A stretch of 43,262 nucleotides of DNA from Rhodopirellula sp. (lineage in GTDB: Bacteria > Planctomycetota > Planctomycetia > Pirellulales > Pirellulaceae). Shown in pieces: positions 28,269-37,681 of the stretch. The DNA is taken from the NCBI GenBank assembly GCA_024644085.1, contig JAHELS010000031.1, positions 1 to 43,262 of the forward strand. Direction: 5' to 3'. A model generated the notes under the pieces. The model ran no database searches. It saw only the letters and a list, made by a program, of their open reading frames with translations, and was not told where the DNA came from. A program made the position numbers and the translations under genes. Positions within the stretch are counted from its first letter, which is position 1. Each line of letters begins with the position of its first letter.

Positions 28269-29321
28269 ATGTCCATTCCTCGCGTGACTTTTTTGGCGAT
28301 GCACGAAGATCTTGTTGGTTATCTCCTGGGCGCACTTGAGCCACATGAAATGGATCGCGTTGCCCGGTGGCTTCGGGACGATCCGCAGGCGCGTGCCGAA
28401 CTGGCCCAGATCGAACGTTCCCTCAAGCCACTCGAAGAGAGTTTCCGGGTTGTCGAACCGCCGCCGGCCGACCTGATCTCCAAGACGTTGGCGAATCTGC
28501 CCCCTGGCGGACCCCTTGAGGAAGGCGAAGCGACACCGACTTTGGCACCGATGCGGGTCGAAATCGATCCACCACCCGACTCGAGCGTCTCTTGGTTGGA
28601 TTGGGTCGGCGGGGTCACCGCGGCCGTCATCATCATGGGATTGTTGTTGCCTTCGCTGGCGCAAGGACGATTCGAATCGCGAAAGGCGGCGTGCCAGGAT
28701 CAGTTGCGTGAATTCGGATTGGCGATCACGCGTTTCGTAAATCAAAACCCTCAGGAGAGGTTGCCCGCCGTTGCCGAGGAGGGCCCTGAAGCCTTTGCGG
28801 GGGTCTATGCAGTCCGCCTTGACGAGACCGGATTGATCGGTGATCCCTCGTTACGATGGTGTCCTTCGTTGGATGTACCGGGGCAACACGAGGTCGCACT
28901 CACGGGGTTGAACGAAATCGCGTCGGTCGAGGACCTTCATGCGGCGTCGGTTGATCGGCTGCGTCAGATACAGCGATTCGTGGGCGGGCATTACGCCTAT
29001 ACGTTGGGCGTCATCGAACACGACCGACTGGCATCACCGCGATACGAGTCTCGATCATCATTTGCCGTGATGTCAGACGCACCACTTACAGGGGTTTCCA
29101 CGGCCGAGGATTGGAGTCGGCGCGTTGGTCACAGCGGCACCGGCATCAACGTCCTGTTCGAAGACGGACGGGTTCAATTCATTCCTGTTTCGTCTCTCGA
29201 TTCGATGCCGGATCACCCGTTGTTGAATCATCACGGTGAAGTCGAAGCAGGTGTCAATATTGACGACGCATCATTGGCGCCGAGTTGGCGACCACCTTTT
29301 GTGAATGTGCGCCAGCGATAG
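28269..29321 (+). CDS. Anti-sigma-like protein fused to a pseudopilin-like domain
   Basis: A 350-residue protein. Residues 12-60 (HEDLVGYLLGALEPHEMDRV onwards) resemble the cytoplasmic N-terminus of anti-sigma factors without a zinc site. A Pro-rich linker leads to a membrane helix at about 113-130 (GGVTAAVIIMGLLLPSL). Directly after it, AQGRFESRKAACQDQLREFG resembles the start of the DUF1559 pilin-like proteins common in planctomycetes. H288 with D299-G300 (HSGTGINVLFEDG) resembles their C-terminal H-X9-DG motif, with ten residues between instead of nine. The protein could sense an envelope signal through the pilin-like head and hold the upstream ECF sigma factor. The frame opens at TTG 28236; ATG 28269 was chosen, and ATG 28299 is possible. 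It converges with the GMC gene. Confidence 0.8.
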   Translation: MSIPRVTFLAMHEDLVGYLLGALEPHEMDRVARWLRDDPQARAELAQIERSLKPLEESFRVVEPPPADLISKTLANLPPGGPLEEGEATPTLAPMRVEIDPPPDSSVSWLDWVGGVTAAVIIMGLLLPSLAQGRFESRKAACQDQLREFGLAITRFVNQNPQERLPAVAEEGPEAFAGVYAVRLDETGLIGDPSLRWCPSLDVPGQHEVALTGLNEIASVEDLHAASVDRLRQIQRFVGGHYAYTLGVIEHDRLASPRYESRSSFAVMSDAPLTGVSTAEDWSRRVGHSGTGINVLFEDGRVQFIPVSSLDSMPDHPLLNHHGEVEAGVNIDDASLAPSWRPPFVNVRQR

Positions 29322-29329
29322 TCGGCGGC

Positions 29330-31636
29330 TCAGGCCACCGGTCCCTTCGATCGATTGATAATCTGTTGGGATGCGACTGTCGCGAGAGCTTTGACGGTGA
29401 GTTGTGGGTTGATCTCGCAGCCAGCGGGAAGCACCGATGCGTCGGCAACTGTCAAATTCCGGACGGCTTCGCCCTGGTCGGTCCGCAACTGAAACGTTGA
29501 CGGGTCGATAACATCAACCAACGATGACCCGCCTTGCAGGTGGGTTGTGAGAAGGTTGACAAATGCGGGACCACGCCGGCGGATCTGGGACAGCGCCCAT
29601 TCGAAATCATCCATGCAACGGATCCTTGCCGGACGACCGTGGCGCATCAGAATCGATTTCGTCGGTAGATGCAGCGTCACACCGTCGCCCGGCTTCACAG
29701 CGGCGAAGTAGATTCGAGCGATTCGACGCATTCCGCGCAACAACATCTCAAACTCATCACGGTCAAATTGCAGGTGGAATTCGCCGCAGGGATCGACGTA
29801 ATTGGAGCACCGCACCTGAGTGGGAACGACGATGCCCGACATCGACAGGTGGTTGAACTTCCGCATCACGCAGGCAAATTCCTTGAACCAACCCGTCAAT
29901 GCGAGTGCGACGGTACCGGGAAAATGGAACCAATTCTCAAGGGCCGGTTCCTCCCGCATCTTGCCATCGTGCTCCATCATGCGGCGATCGACCAGGAAAC
30001 ACTGTGTGACGCCTGGTTCCGGTCGACCACTATCCGACGGCCAGATCGGTTGATCGTACATGGCATAGACCGCAGTCCCAATGTTGGCACTCAGTCGTTT
30101 TCCGAGGTTTTTGTTACGAAGGCGGGCTGAGGTGAGTGAACGGCTCAACAACTGTTGAGTCGCACCGACGCCGGCCGCAACGACATACTCGTCCGCCGTC
30201 ACACGATGGGAGACGCGACGACCCGCTTCGTCAATGCGGGTGACGTCGACACCCTCGACGCCGAGCGTACCGGTGGAATCGCGGCGGATTTTCAATTGTC
30301 GCGCGGTCGCGCGGTATGCGATCGATGCGGGGGACGGGTTGTGCATCGCCTGGACGAGAAAACTGTTCTTGCCTTCGGGAGCGTACGGATGAATACCGCC
30401 GATGTGGTCGCCGAAGCTGTCGACCGAATTATCGCTTCCGCATCCAAGGCAATCATCACGCATTGCGACCGGTAGCGGTTGAACCTCTTCACCCAGAGCA
30501 ACGCAGCCTTCCTTGAATCGCATGCTACGATCACTGATTTGCGTTTTCGTCACCTGCGCGTTAACGCCAAGTTCCCCCTCGATCGATTTCATCAAATCGG
30601 CAAGTTGACGGTACGGCAATCCCGTCGGTTGGCGTTCACCCCACGTGTCGTAGACAGTTTCGGAAATTGGCAAATGAATCGCGTTGTTAACGTACGGGCC
30701 TCCTCCCAATACCCGCGCCTGGCAGATATTGACGGTTTGTCGCGCTGGAATCTTTTTTCGTTTCGATGGAATCACGAGCTCCATCTTCGATTCTACTTTT
30801 CCGAGACCACCAGAGATCTGACCCGCGGCATCCTTGTACAGCCTGTAAAGCACTTCGTCGCTGCGCGGTGGTGCAAGGCGAATCGATCCGTCTGCCTGGG
30901 GTAATCTTTGGACCAGCGCGTCGGGGCTGACAAAATCACCTGCGTCCAGTACCAGCACTCGAAGTCCGGATGCGGAGAGCCGAGTAGCCACCGTCGCGCC
31001 GCCGGCGCCGCTGCCGATCACGCAAACGTCGTAATGCGTTGCAAGGTCGGCCTGGGGTGGCGCGGCCACCGAGACGAGATTGGCTGGATTTTGACATGTG
31101 TCCGACCAACCAAATTGAATCAGTTTGCGAGCCGGCTGTCGCGAATGGATCACAAGACGTCCCAGCATGGTCAGACCGCTGACCGCCGTGTGCAGCAAAT
31201 GGTCTTCGGTCCATTCGATTCGCGGCGGGTCGTGAGAGGTGCGGAGATGCTCGCCCTGGTTGAGAAGACGCCGCACATCCCTCGGCGATAGCTTATGCAA
31301 GCGGCGGCCGAGATGGCGGACAGAATAAATGTCCAACCAAAGCAATGCGACACTGATCCCGTGTTGCAGGCGTTTGGGCAAGTGCTCCGCGTAAACCAGG
31401 ACTTCGCGAGCCACCTCGCCAGCGCGATCGCCCTGGCGACCGCACCACAGCGAGTCAATTTGCGCACGGACAATGGCAACGAGACTCGGAAACCGCTTCT
31501 CGTAGACGACTTTCAAGGGATAGGGCGGAATCTCGCCCACACCGTCACCGCGTCCCAGAGGCAACAAACCGGCGAGCGCCGTCCCCTTCAATAGATCGCG
31601 ACGACCAAAAATTTCAATCGCCGAGAAGTCAAGCAT
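29330..31636 (-). CDS. GMC-type FAD oxidoreductase with long N-terminal domain
   Basis: A 768-residue flavoprotein. It starts with a Tat-like signal (GRRDLLKGTALAGLLPLG, about 11-28), then a helical domain of about 160 residues resembling the small subunit of gluconate-type dehydrogenases. The FAD-binding Rossmann motif GSGAGGATVA is at 208-217. The C-terminus has the GMC signature DASVLPAG followed by NPQLTVKALATVA. The alcohol or sugar substrate is unknown. Fusion of small-subunit-like and catalytic parts in one chain is notable. ATG at 31636 was chosen over a TTG three codons upstream; AAGG lies directly before it. A Tat route implies the cofactor is loaded before export to the periplasm. 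Confidence 0.88.
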   Translation of the reverse strand: MLDFSAIEIFGRRDLLKGTALAGLLPLGRGDGVGEIPPYPLKVVYEKRFPSLVAIVRAQIDSLWCGRQGDRAGEVAREVLVYAEHLPKRLQHGISVALLWLDIYSVRHLGRRLHKLSPRDVRRLLNQGEHLRTSHDPPRIEWTEDHLLHTAVSGLTMLGRLVIHSRQPARKLIQFGWSDTCQNPANLVSVAAPPQADLATHYDVCVIGSGAGGATVATRLSASGLRVLVLDAGDFVSPDALVQRLPQADGSIRLAPPRSDEVLYRLYKDAAGQISGGLGKVESKMELVIPSKRKKIPARQTVNICQARVLGGGPYVNNAIHLPISETVYDTWGERQPTGLPYRQLADLMKSIEGELGVNAQVTKTQISDRSMRFKEGCVALGEEVQPLPVAMRDDCLGCGSDNSVDSFGDHIGGIHPYAPEGKNSFLVQAMHNPSPASIAYRATARQLKIRRDSTGTLGVEGVDVTRIDEAGRRVSHRVTADEYVVAAGVGATQQLLSRSLTSARLRNKNLGKRLSANIGTAVYAMYDQPIWPSDSGRPEPGVTQCFLVDRRMMEHDGKMREEPALENWFHFPGTVALALTGWFKEFACVMRKFNHLSMSGIVVPTQVRCSNYVDPCGEFHLQFDRDEFEMLLRGMRRIARIYFAAVKPGDGVTLHLPTKSILMRHGRPARIRCMDDFEWALSQIRRRGPAFVNLLTTHLQGGSSLVDVIDPSTFQLRTDQGEAVRNLTVADASVLPAGCEINPQLTVKALATVASQQIINRSKGPVA

Positions 31637-31658
31637 CCTTGCCAATCCGTGAAGTCAA

Positions 31659-31841
31659 TCAATGTCGAACAATGGCCATTCCGTCTTTGCTTCCATCGAC
31701 AAAACCAAATGCTGCGCCAAGCCGAATCGGATGATCTCGCACCCACCCGCTGCTGACCGTGAGGATCGGTACCAAATGTTTCGGCTGGAGCGCCTGTTGC
31801 GGCAGCTCGATCCAGGGCCGCTTGTAGGGTTTGCGCAACAT
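31659..31841 (-). CDS. Possible small protein of 60 residues, unknown
   Basis: An ATG-started frame of 60 codons in the 264-base gap between the kinase stop and the GMC start, on their strand, ending 22 bases before the GMC ATG. Codon third positions are rich in G and C as in real genes here, and the residue mix looks protein-like (RPWIELPQQALQPKHLVPIL, then VSSGWVRDHPIRLGAAFGF). No family is recognised and there is no strong ribosome-binding site. It could be a genuine small protein or a remnant of a longer gene. Confidence 0.45.
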   Translation of the reverse strand: MLRKPYKRPWIELPQQALQPKHLVPILTVSSGWVRDHPIRLGAAFGFVDGSKDGMAIVRH

Positions 31842-31900
31842 CGACCCATTGGGCGGAGTTGACGGAAAAAAGCTTCGCTCGCCAGGCCCCTGCCGCGATT

Positions 31901-34777
31901 TCACGTGGCGTCCTGTGGAAGGCACCCCAATAGCGCATCGCAGAGCTCGTCACGTCGAATCGGCTTGGATACGTAGCCATCCATCCCGGATTCCAAACAT
32001 TCCTCGCGATCCCCGGGCATTGCGTGAGCCGTCATCGCGATGATCGGAACATGGCGGTCAGTCCCCTGCTCGCGCCGACGAATCTCGCGGGTCGCTTCCA
32101 ACCCATCAAGTTCGGGCATTTGCACGTCCATCAGCACCAGATCGAACTCGTCGCGCGAAAACGCTTCCACTGCTTCATGACCGTTGTTGGCGACTGTGAC
32201 GCGGTGGCCCCAGCGACCGAGCAACCCGACGGCCAGCTTCTGGTTTGCGATGCCATCCTCGGCCAGCAGGACGTTCAACTCGCCAACGGAGGTGATCAAG
32301 TCCTGCGACGACGCTTCGACGGCTGGCTTCGACGGGCACTGGATGTCAAGCGCCAAGCGAAATGCGTCAAGGATCTCGGAGTGCTTGGCCGGTTTCAGCA
32401 AGTTTCGTGTGATCTTCAAAGCCTCGCACGAACGTGTGATGCTCTTTCGCGTCCCGGACGTCAGTAGCAGGATGTTGGTTTCCCGAAGCGCAGTGCGCTG
32501 GCGTATTTCACGAGTCAACTCCAGACCATCCATCTCCGGCATTTCAAGATCGGTGACCATGATTTGCACAGTCTGACTATCCGCAGTGGCACGCTGCAAA
32601 TGATCCAGCGCGGAGGTTCCACTGGCTGCTTCGGCAACTTGCATCCCCCATGTGCGAAGCAATTCGGACATGAATTGCCGCGCGGTAGCATTGTCGTCCA
32701 CGACCATCACGCGCACGTCTTGCAATTCATCGAGATTGTGATCAGGCGAGAGCGGTTGGGCTGTCTCGAAGAGCCCGGAAAAGGAGAAGGTCGATCCCTC
32801 TCCGACCTGGCTTTCAACCCAAATGCGACCATGCATCAGTTCCACCAGGCGCGAACAAATCGCCAGTCCCAGGCCGGTTCCTCCGAACCGACGCGTCGTT
32901 GACGTATCTGCCTGTTGAAATTCCTGGAACACCGCATCGAGACGGTCCGGTGGAATCCCGATTCCCGTGTCTTTGACGGCGAATAACAGCTCGGACCCGG
33001 GGTGACCTGTGTCGTCGGAGCCGGCGGAAACATCCAGTACAATTTCGCCTTGTCGGGTGAACTTGATCGCGTTGCCGACAAGGTTGACGATGATTTGCCG
33101 CAACCGTGTTGCGTCCCCGACAATCCGGTCCGGAAGATCCGGCTGGACTCGCCACGCAAGTTCGAGGTTCGAGGAATGCGCTCTAAGAGCGAGTGACTTC
33201 ATCGTGTTACCGACAAAATCGCGCAGAGAAAAGGGAATCTTTTCCAGCGTCAATTTTCCGGATTCGATTTTCGAGAAGTCTAGAATCTCGTTGATAATCG
33301 TCATCAACGACTCGGCTGACTCGTGCACGGTTTGCAGATAATCACGTTGGTTGGCCGTCAGATCGGTGTCCAATACCATTTCGGTCATTCCGATGACGGC
33401 GTTCATCGGCGTGCGAATCTCGTGACTCATGTTCGCAAGGAAATCGCTCTTGGCTCGGTTGGCGGCTTCTGCGGCCTCCTTTGCCTCTCGCATTTGCGTT
33501 TCGGCGTCACGACGCCAGGTGATATCGGTGATGCTGGCGCGCACCGTCGGCCGTTCACCGGGAAGGGGTACCAATCGGACTTCGCATGGAACCGTTTGAT
33601 CGTCGCTGCGAAGATGTACCCACTCGAATACGGATACATTTCCCGCCATCGCGGAATTGATAACTTCCTCCGCCATTTCCGCCGAGGAACGACCGTTGGG
33701 TTGAGTCGGCGGACTCAATTCGACCGGACTGCATTGCAGCAGCGAATCACGATCGAGTTGAAACAAATCGAGCGCGTTTTGGTTGGCATCGACAAATTTT
33801 GCATCCTCGAGGTCGAACATCAAGATCGCTTCGGGCGCGTGATCGAACAGCAGCTTGACGTGCGTCTCACTTTCCTGGATGACTTGTTCGTAGGCCTTTT
33901 CGGTCGTCACATCACGTGCAATGGCGTAAATCGATTCCTCGCCTTCCGCGATTGCCGGACAACTCCATTCCAACCACCGCAGCGAACCGTCTTTGCAGAT
34001 GTAACGGTTCTCGAAACGTACAAGGTCACTCCCCTCACTTAATTGCGATACCACGGCCATAGTCGTTTCCCGGTCATCGGGATGCACAAACTCGATGAAA
34101 GGGGTCGCCAGGATTTCTTCGTCGGTATAACCCAGAGTTTTGGAAAACATCGGATTGATGTTGCGGAAATAACCATCGAGTCCAGCGACACAAAGAAGAT
34201 CGAGTGAGTTGTGAAACAGATGGTCGCGCTGCTCACTGGTTTTCCGTCGCTCAGCCTCGGACTCGGCAAGCTGTCGGTTCAATTCCGACAACTGCAGACT
34301 GTTGAGTTCGGTCTCGACAATCCGACCGAAATCCTGAAGGAATTGGCGCTCGCGATCATTGAACTCGCGCGGCTGTCGATCAATCAGGCAAAATGTGCCA
34401 AGCAGGCTTCCATCGGTTGCCCGTAGCGGTTGCCCGGCGTAAAAACGGATGTGGGGTTCACCGGTGACCAACGGATTTTTGGCGAAACGAGGATCGTCCA
34501 GCGCGCTCTCGACTACAAATAACTCGTCCCTCTCGATTGCATGACCGCAAAAAGAAATGTCTCGTCCGGTTTCCGTCGCATCGAGCCCGTAACAGGACTT
34601 GAACCATTGTCGCGCGGTGTCAACGAGGCTGACCAGCACGATCGGTACCCCAAAAAACTCGCTCGCCAGTCGCGTGAATCGATCAAACCGCTCCTCCGGC
34701 GGCGTATCGAGAATCTGCAGCTCATGAAGCGCAAGAATCCGCTGGGCTTCGTTTGGTAGCTCGGGTGGCGGCTGCAT
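31901..34777 (-). CDS. Hybrid sensor histidine kinase: GAF-PAS-PAS-HisKA-HATPase-REC-REC
   Basis: A 958-residue cytoplasmic kinase with no membrane segment. Order: GAF at about 20-165 ([24 protein letters not shown]), PAS at about 185-300 ([15 protein letters not shown]), PAS at about 305-425, dimerisation and phosphotransfer domain with phospho-acceptor H452 (SHEIRTP), ATPase domain at about 555-670 ([26 protein letters not shown]), receiver 1 with D743 ([11 protein letters not shown]) and receiver 2 with D884 ([11 protein letters not shown], then K938). There is no HPt domain, so a separate one is needed for onward relay. ATG at 34777 was chosen over a GTG at 34822. A plausible promoter lies about 50 bases upstream. 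Signal and target are unknown. Confidence 0.95.
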   Translation of the reverse strand: MQPPPELPNEAQRILALHELQILDTPPEERFDRFTRLASEFFGVPIVLVSLVDTARQWFKSCYGLDATETGRDISFCGHAIERDELFVVESALDDPRFAKNPLVTGEPHIRFYAGQPLRATDGSLLGTFCLIDRQPREFNDRERQFLQDFGRIVETELNSLQLSELNRQLAESEAERRKTSEQRDHLFHNSLDLLCVAGLDGYFRNINPMFSKTLGYTDEEILATPFIEFVHPDDRETTMAVVSQLSEGSDLVRFENRYICKDGSLRWLEWSCPAIAEGEESIYAIARDVTTEKAYEQVIQESETHVKLLFDHAPEAILMFDLEDAKFVDANQNALDLFQLDRDSLLQCSPVELSPPTQPNGRSSAEMAEEVINSAMAGNVSVFEWVHLRSDDQTVPCEVRLVPLPGERPTVRASITDITWRRDAETQMREAKEAAEAANRAKSDFLANMSHEIRTPMNAVIGMTEMVLDTDLTANQRDYLQTVHESAESLMTIINEILDFSKIESGKLTLEKIPFSLRDFVGNTMKSLALRAHSSNLELAWRVQPDLPDRIVGDATRLRQIIVNLVGNAIKFTRQGEIVLDVSAGSDDTGHPGSELLFAVKDTGIGIPPDRLDAVFQEFQQADTSTTRRFGGTGLGLAICSRLVELMHGRIWVESQVGEGSTFSFSGLFETAQPLSPDHNLDELQDVRVMVVDDNATARQFMSELLRTWGMQVAEAASGTSALDHLQRATADSQTVQIMVTDLEMPEMDGLELTREIRQRTALRETNILLLTSGTRKSITRSCEALKITRNLLKPAKHSEILDAFRLALDIQCPSKPAVEASSQDLITSVGELNVLLAEDGIANQKLAVGLLGRWGHRVTVANNGHEAVEAFSRDEFDLVLMDVQMPELDGLEATREIRRREQGTDRHVPIIAMTAHAMPGDREECLESGMDGYVSKPIRRDELCDALLGCLPQDAT

Positions 34778-34830
34778 CGGTGCACGAAAAGAGAAAGGAT
34801 AAGCACATTCACGTGGGATCACCGCACCCC

Positions 34831-34859
34831 ATTCTACGGGGGTCGCAATTCAATCGCAA
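34831..34859 (-). promoter_or_regulatory. Probable promoter of the hybrid kinase gene
   Basis: Reading the minus strand, TTGCGA (34859-34854) and TAGAAT (34836-34831) are 17 bases apart, a good sigma-70-type pair. The -10 ends 53 bases before the kinase ATG. Confidence 0.45.
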
Positions 34860-34921
34860 ACGACTTCGATTCAGCAAGTCATCTCAGTGATGATGAACGG
34901 ATGTGTTCCCCGAAGTCGGAA

Positions 34922-34946
34922 CATGGAAGACCGATCATGGAAGACC
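34922..34946. repeat. Short direct repeat, 11 bases
   Basis: CATGGAAGACC occurs twice, at 34922-34932 and 34936-34946, a 14-base period, immediately after the ThuA-domain gene on the minus strand. It is probably a small slippage duplication. Confidence 0.6.
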
Positions 34947-34947
34947 T

Positions 34948-35922
34948 CTAATGATCGAACGGACGTTCACTTTCTTCGTTTGTAGTCGGGAAGTCGTCGG
35001 GGATTTCGGTCAGGGTGACTATGCCGGTTGCCGCCCACTGAGTCCCGCGAACCAACGTGGTGATGAATCCGACGCATTGCATGGAGTAGTCTGCGTGTCC
35101 CATCGGCGTGTGGAAAACGCGCCCTTTCCCATAATCGATCGTCATCATCATCGGTTCGTGACGTCCGGTCCCCTTGAACTCTTCGTCGGCGAAAGCCGTT
35201 GCCAGGATCGTCATGTTGTTGGCCGGCCCACGCAGTTGCTGGTAAAGTTCGTCCTTGGCATGCATCCAACTCCGCGGCAATCCCTTGGTGATTGGGTGCT
35301 GAGGGTCTCGAATCACAATTTGGTATGGGTGTTGGGGGCCGTGCGCTCCGCCACGCCCGGGCGTGTCATCGCGCACCGTGTCGCCTGAGTTGTCGATGTA
35401 GACGTAGGGACCGGATTTCTCTGACCGACCGCCCCACCCGCCCAGGCCGATCATCTCGTTGTACTCGCGCCAGTCTCCAAACGAATTGTCTGCGGCGTGA
35501 ATCACCACCAAACCTCCGCCGCCGCGGACAAAGTCCACCAGTGCTTTCTCGGTGGCCTCGGGCCACCTTGCCGCGTTGTAACCAAAGTTGCTGAGCACGA
35601 CGTCGTAGTCGGAGAAATTCGGTTTGAAATCGGGATCGGACTTGGGCTGCTTGAGATCCTCGTAGGTCTTCCCGTCCTCGAGCGGGAACTCGTTGAGCAA
35701 GTCGCCTCCGTTCCACGTGTATTTCGTCCGCTCGACGTCGACACTGAATCGACCGGTTTCCTCGAGGTATCGTTTCATCATGACCGTTGTCTTGGGCCAC
35801 ATCGAGTGATTGTTCTGTCCATCGATGATCAGCACCTTTAGTTTGTCGTCGGCGGTGCAAACCGAAACCGCCATGACGGAAACCAGAACAAACAAATTTT
35901 TCCGGACGAACGAGCGAAGCAT
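34948..35922 (-). CDS. Exported ThuA-domain protein
   Basis: A 324-residue protein with a signal peptide (MLRSFVRKNLFVLVSVMAVSVCTA, described by its ends MLRSFVRKN and VSVCTA), followed by a ThuA-type, class I amidotransferase-like fold. Visible are VLIIDGQNNHSMWP, FSDYDVVLSNFGYNAA, GGGGLVVIHAADNSFGDW, MIGLGGWGGR, HPITKGLPRSWMHAKDELY and HTPMGHADYSMQ. ThuA proteins are linked to trehalose or keto-sugar use and are abundant in planctomycetes near sugar catabolism genes; the reaction here is unknown. The frame opens at a TTG upstream; the ATG at 35922 gives the signal peptide. The xylulokinase gene lies 84 bases upstream on the same strand. Confidence 0.9.
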   Translation of the reverse strand: MLRSFVRKNLFVLVSVMAVSVCTADDKLKVLIIDGQNNHSMWPKTTVMMKRYLEETGRFSVDVERTKYTWNGGDLLNEFPLEDGKTYEDLKQPKSDPDFKPNFSDYDVVLSNFGYNAARWPEATEKALVDFVRGGGGLVVIHAADNSFGDWREYNEMIGLGGWGGRSEKSGPYVYIDNSGDTVRDDTPGRGGAHGPQHPYQIVIRDPQHPITKGLPRSWMHAKDELYQQLRGPANNMTILATAFADEEFKGTGRHEPMMMTIDYGKGRVFHTPMGHADYSMQCVGFITTLVRGTQWAATGIVTLTEIPDDFPTTNEESERPFDH

Positions 35923-36006
35923 TTCGGGGACTCTCAAGGGGAACAAAGGTTCGGAGATCGACGGGCAAACATTCTACAATGCGGCGCGGGGTTGTTCCTG
36001 CGCGAT

Positions 36007-37542
36007 TCACTTGGTCGAGCTCGATTGATACTCGGCGATTGCCTCCATCGACTCTTTCAACCGGCCGTAAAGATCACGATAGATGGGAAACAATTCGTCG
36101 TAGCTTCTAGCCGCCTTTTTGTCCGGGGCTGTTTCATCGGCAACTTTGATGGTCGCCTTACACGCCGATTCGATTGTCTTGTACGCGCCGTCCCCGACTG
36201 CTGCCAGCAGTGCGACACCGTACGCCGGTCCCTGCTCGACTTCGAGCGTTGTGATCTTCTTGGCGAACACGTCCGCCTGCATTTGTCGCCACATCGGATT
36301 CTTGCTGCCGCCGCCCGATGCTCTGATCTGACGAACCGGGACGCCAAGTGACTGAATGATCTCGAGACTGTCGCGTAGCGCGAAGGTGATGCCTTCCATC
36401 ACGCTTCGCGTCATATGACCGCGCGTGTGGGTCAGGTTCAATCCGACGAAGCTGCCTCGCGCATTGGGATCCGCGTGCGGCGTCCGCTCTCCGTTTAAAT
36501 ACGGCAAGAAAAGAAGACCGCCGCTGCCGGCAGCAATCTTTTTCGCTTCGGCCGTCGCGGCGTCGTAACGTTTCTTGTCCGGAACTCCCGCCAGGTTCCG
36601 TATCACCGAATCGACCCACCATTGCAGTGAACCGCCGCTGGTCAGATTGACACCCATCATGTGCCACTTTCCGTTAACCGCGTGACAAAACGTATGCAGC
36701 CGGCCGGCCGCATCGTATTGCGGTTCATCGCTGTGAACGAACATCACACCGCTGGTGCCGATTGATGTGCTGAGGACCCCTTTCCGGACGACCCCGTTAC
36801 CAACTGCGCCGGCGGCGCAGTCCCCTGCACCGCCGACCACTTTGCATTCGGTGGAAAGGCCGAGCTGTTTCGCAGCCTGCGGTGTCAACGTCCCGGTCAC
36901 TTCGTCGCTCTCGACGACGCGTGGCAATAGATCAAGATCGAGGTCTAACTTGTCGAGCAGTCTCTTTGACCAACGACGCTTCACGACATCCAGAAAAAGC
37001 GTCCCGCTGGCATCGCTCACTTCGGTGACATAGTCGCCCACCAGACGTCGGCGGATTTCATCCTTCGGCAACAGAATCTTTGCCAATCGATCGAAATTGC
37101 GTTTCTCGTGATTGCGCATCCAAAGCACCTTCGGAGCCTGAAAACCGGTGAGCGCCGGATTGGCGACCATCTTGATCAGGCTCTTGCGACCGCCGGCGGC
37201 CGCGGTGATCTCATCGCATTCGGCTGCGGTTCGTTGGTCGTTCCACAGCAGCGCGTTGCGAATCACCTTATCGTTCTTGTCAAGAAAGACCGAACCATGC
37301 ATTTGTCCGCTCAACCCAATCGCGCGGACCGAGCCGGGCTTAACCTTGGATTTACGCATGACAGCGCGTACGGTTTTCACCGTCGCCTTCCACCAATCCT
37401 CCGGATCCTGTTCCGTCCACCCCGGCTTGGGTTGATGGAGCGGGTATTCGGCGTTCGCCTCCGACACGACCTCGCCGGAAGCATTGACCAGCAGCGTCTT
37501 GGTACCACTCGTTCCGACGTCGATCCCGAGGTAATAGCTCAT
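36007..37542 (-). CDS. xylB: Xylulokinase (FGGY family)
   Basis: Phosphorylates D-xylulose to xylulose 5-phosphate for the pentose phosphate pathway. The 511-residue protein shows the phosphate loop LGIDVGTSGTKTLL at the N-terminus, GLSGQMHGSVFLD, LLWNDQRTAAECDE, VVGGAGDCAAGAVGNGVV, STSIGTSGVMF, LPYLNGERTPHADP and RQIRASGGGSKNPMWRQM. The frame extends upstream to 37626, but the ATG at 37542, preceded by AGAGAAAAG, matches the family N-terminus. It is divergent from a Tat lipoprotein resembling a sugar-binding protein, and upstream of ThuA. Related FGGY kinases for other sugars cannot be fully excluded, but the motif set fits xylulokinase best. Confidence 0.92.
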   Translation of the reverse strand: MSYYLGIDVGTSGTKTLLVNASGEVVSEANAEYPLHQPKPGWTEQDPEDWWKATVKTVRAVMRKSKVKPGSVRAIGLSGQMHGSVFLDKNDKVIRNALLWNDQRTAAECDEITAAAGGRKSLIKMVANPALTGFQAPKVLWMRNHEKRNFDRLAKILLPKDEIRRRLVGDYVTEVSDASGTLFLDVVKRRWSKRLLDKLDLDLDLLPRVVESDEVTGTLTPQAAKQLGLSTECKVVGGAGDCAAGAVGNGVVRKGVLSTSIGTSGVMFVHSDEPQYDAAGRLHTFCHAVNGKWHMMGVNLTSGGSLQWWVDSVIRNLAGVPDKKRYDAATAEAKKIAAGSGGLLFLPYLNGERTPHADPNARGSFVGLNLTHTRGHMTRSVMEGITFALRDSLEIIQSLGVPVRQIRASGGGSKNPMWRQMQADVFAKKITTLEVEQGPAYGVALLAAVGDGAYKTIESACKATIKVADETAPDKKAARSYDELFPIYRDLYGRLKESMEAIAEYQSSSTK

Positions 37543-37681
37543 CTTTTCTCTCGAATCTCTGGTTGATGGCCTGCGAGGCAACTCTGTGTTGAACTGGCGG
37601 TCACTATAGTGCGTAACAGCCTCCACCTGTAGCGATTGGCGGCAAGCGGAAGACCTTCATTTCACCTCGGGCGGCGTCATT

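Noticed and set aside
31588..31980. 130-codon minus frame across the kinase end and GMC start
   Set aside because: It overlaps both real genes, and the alternative 60-codon frame in the gap has better codon use.
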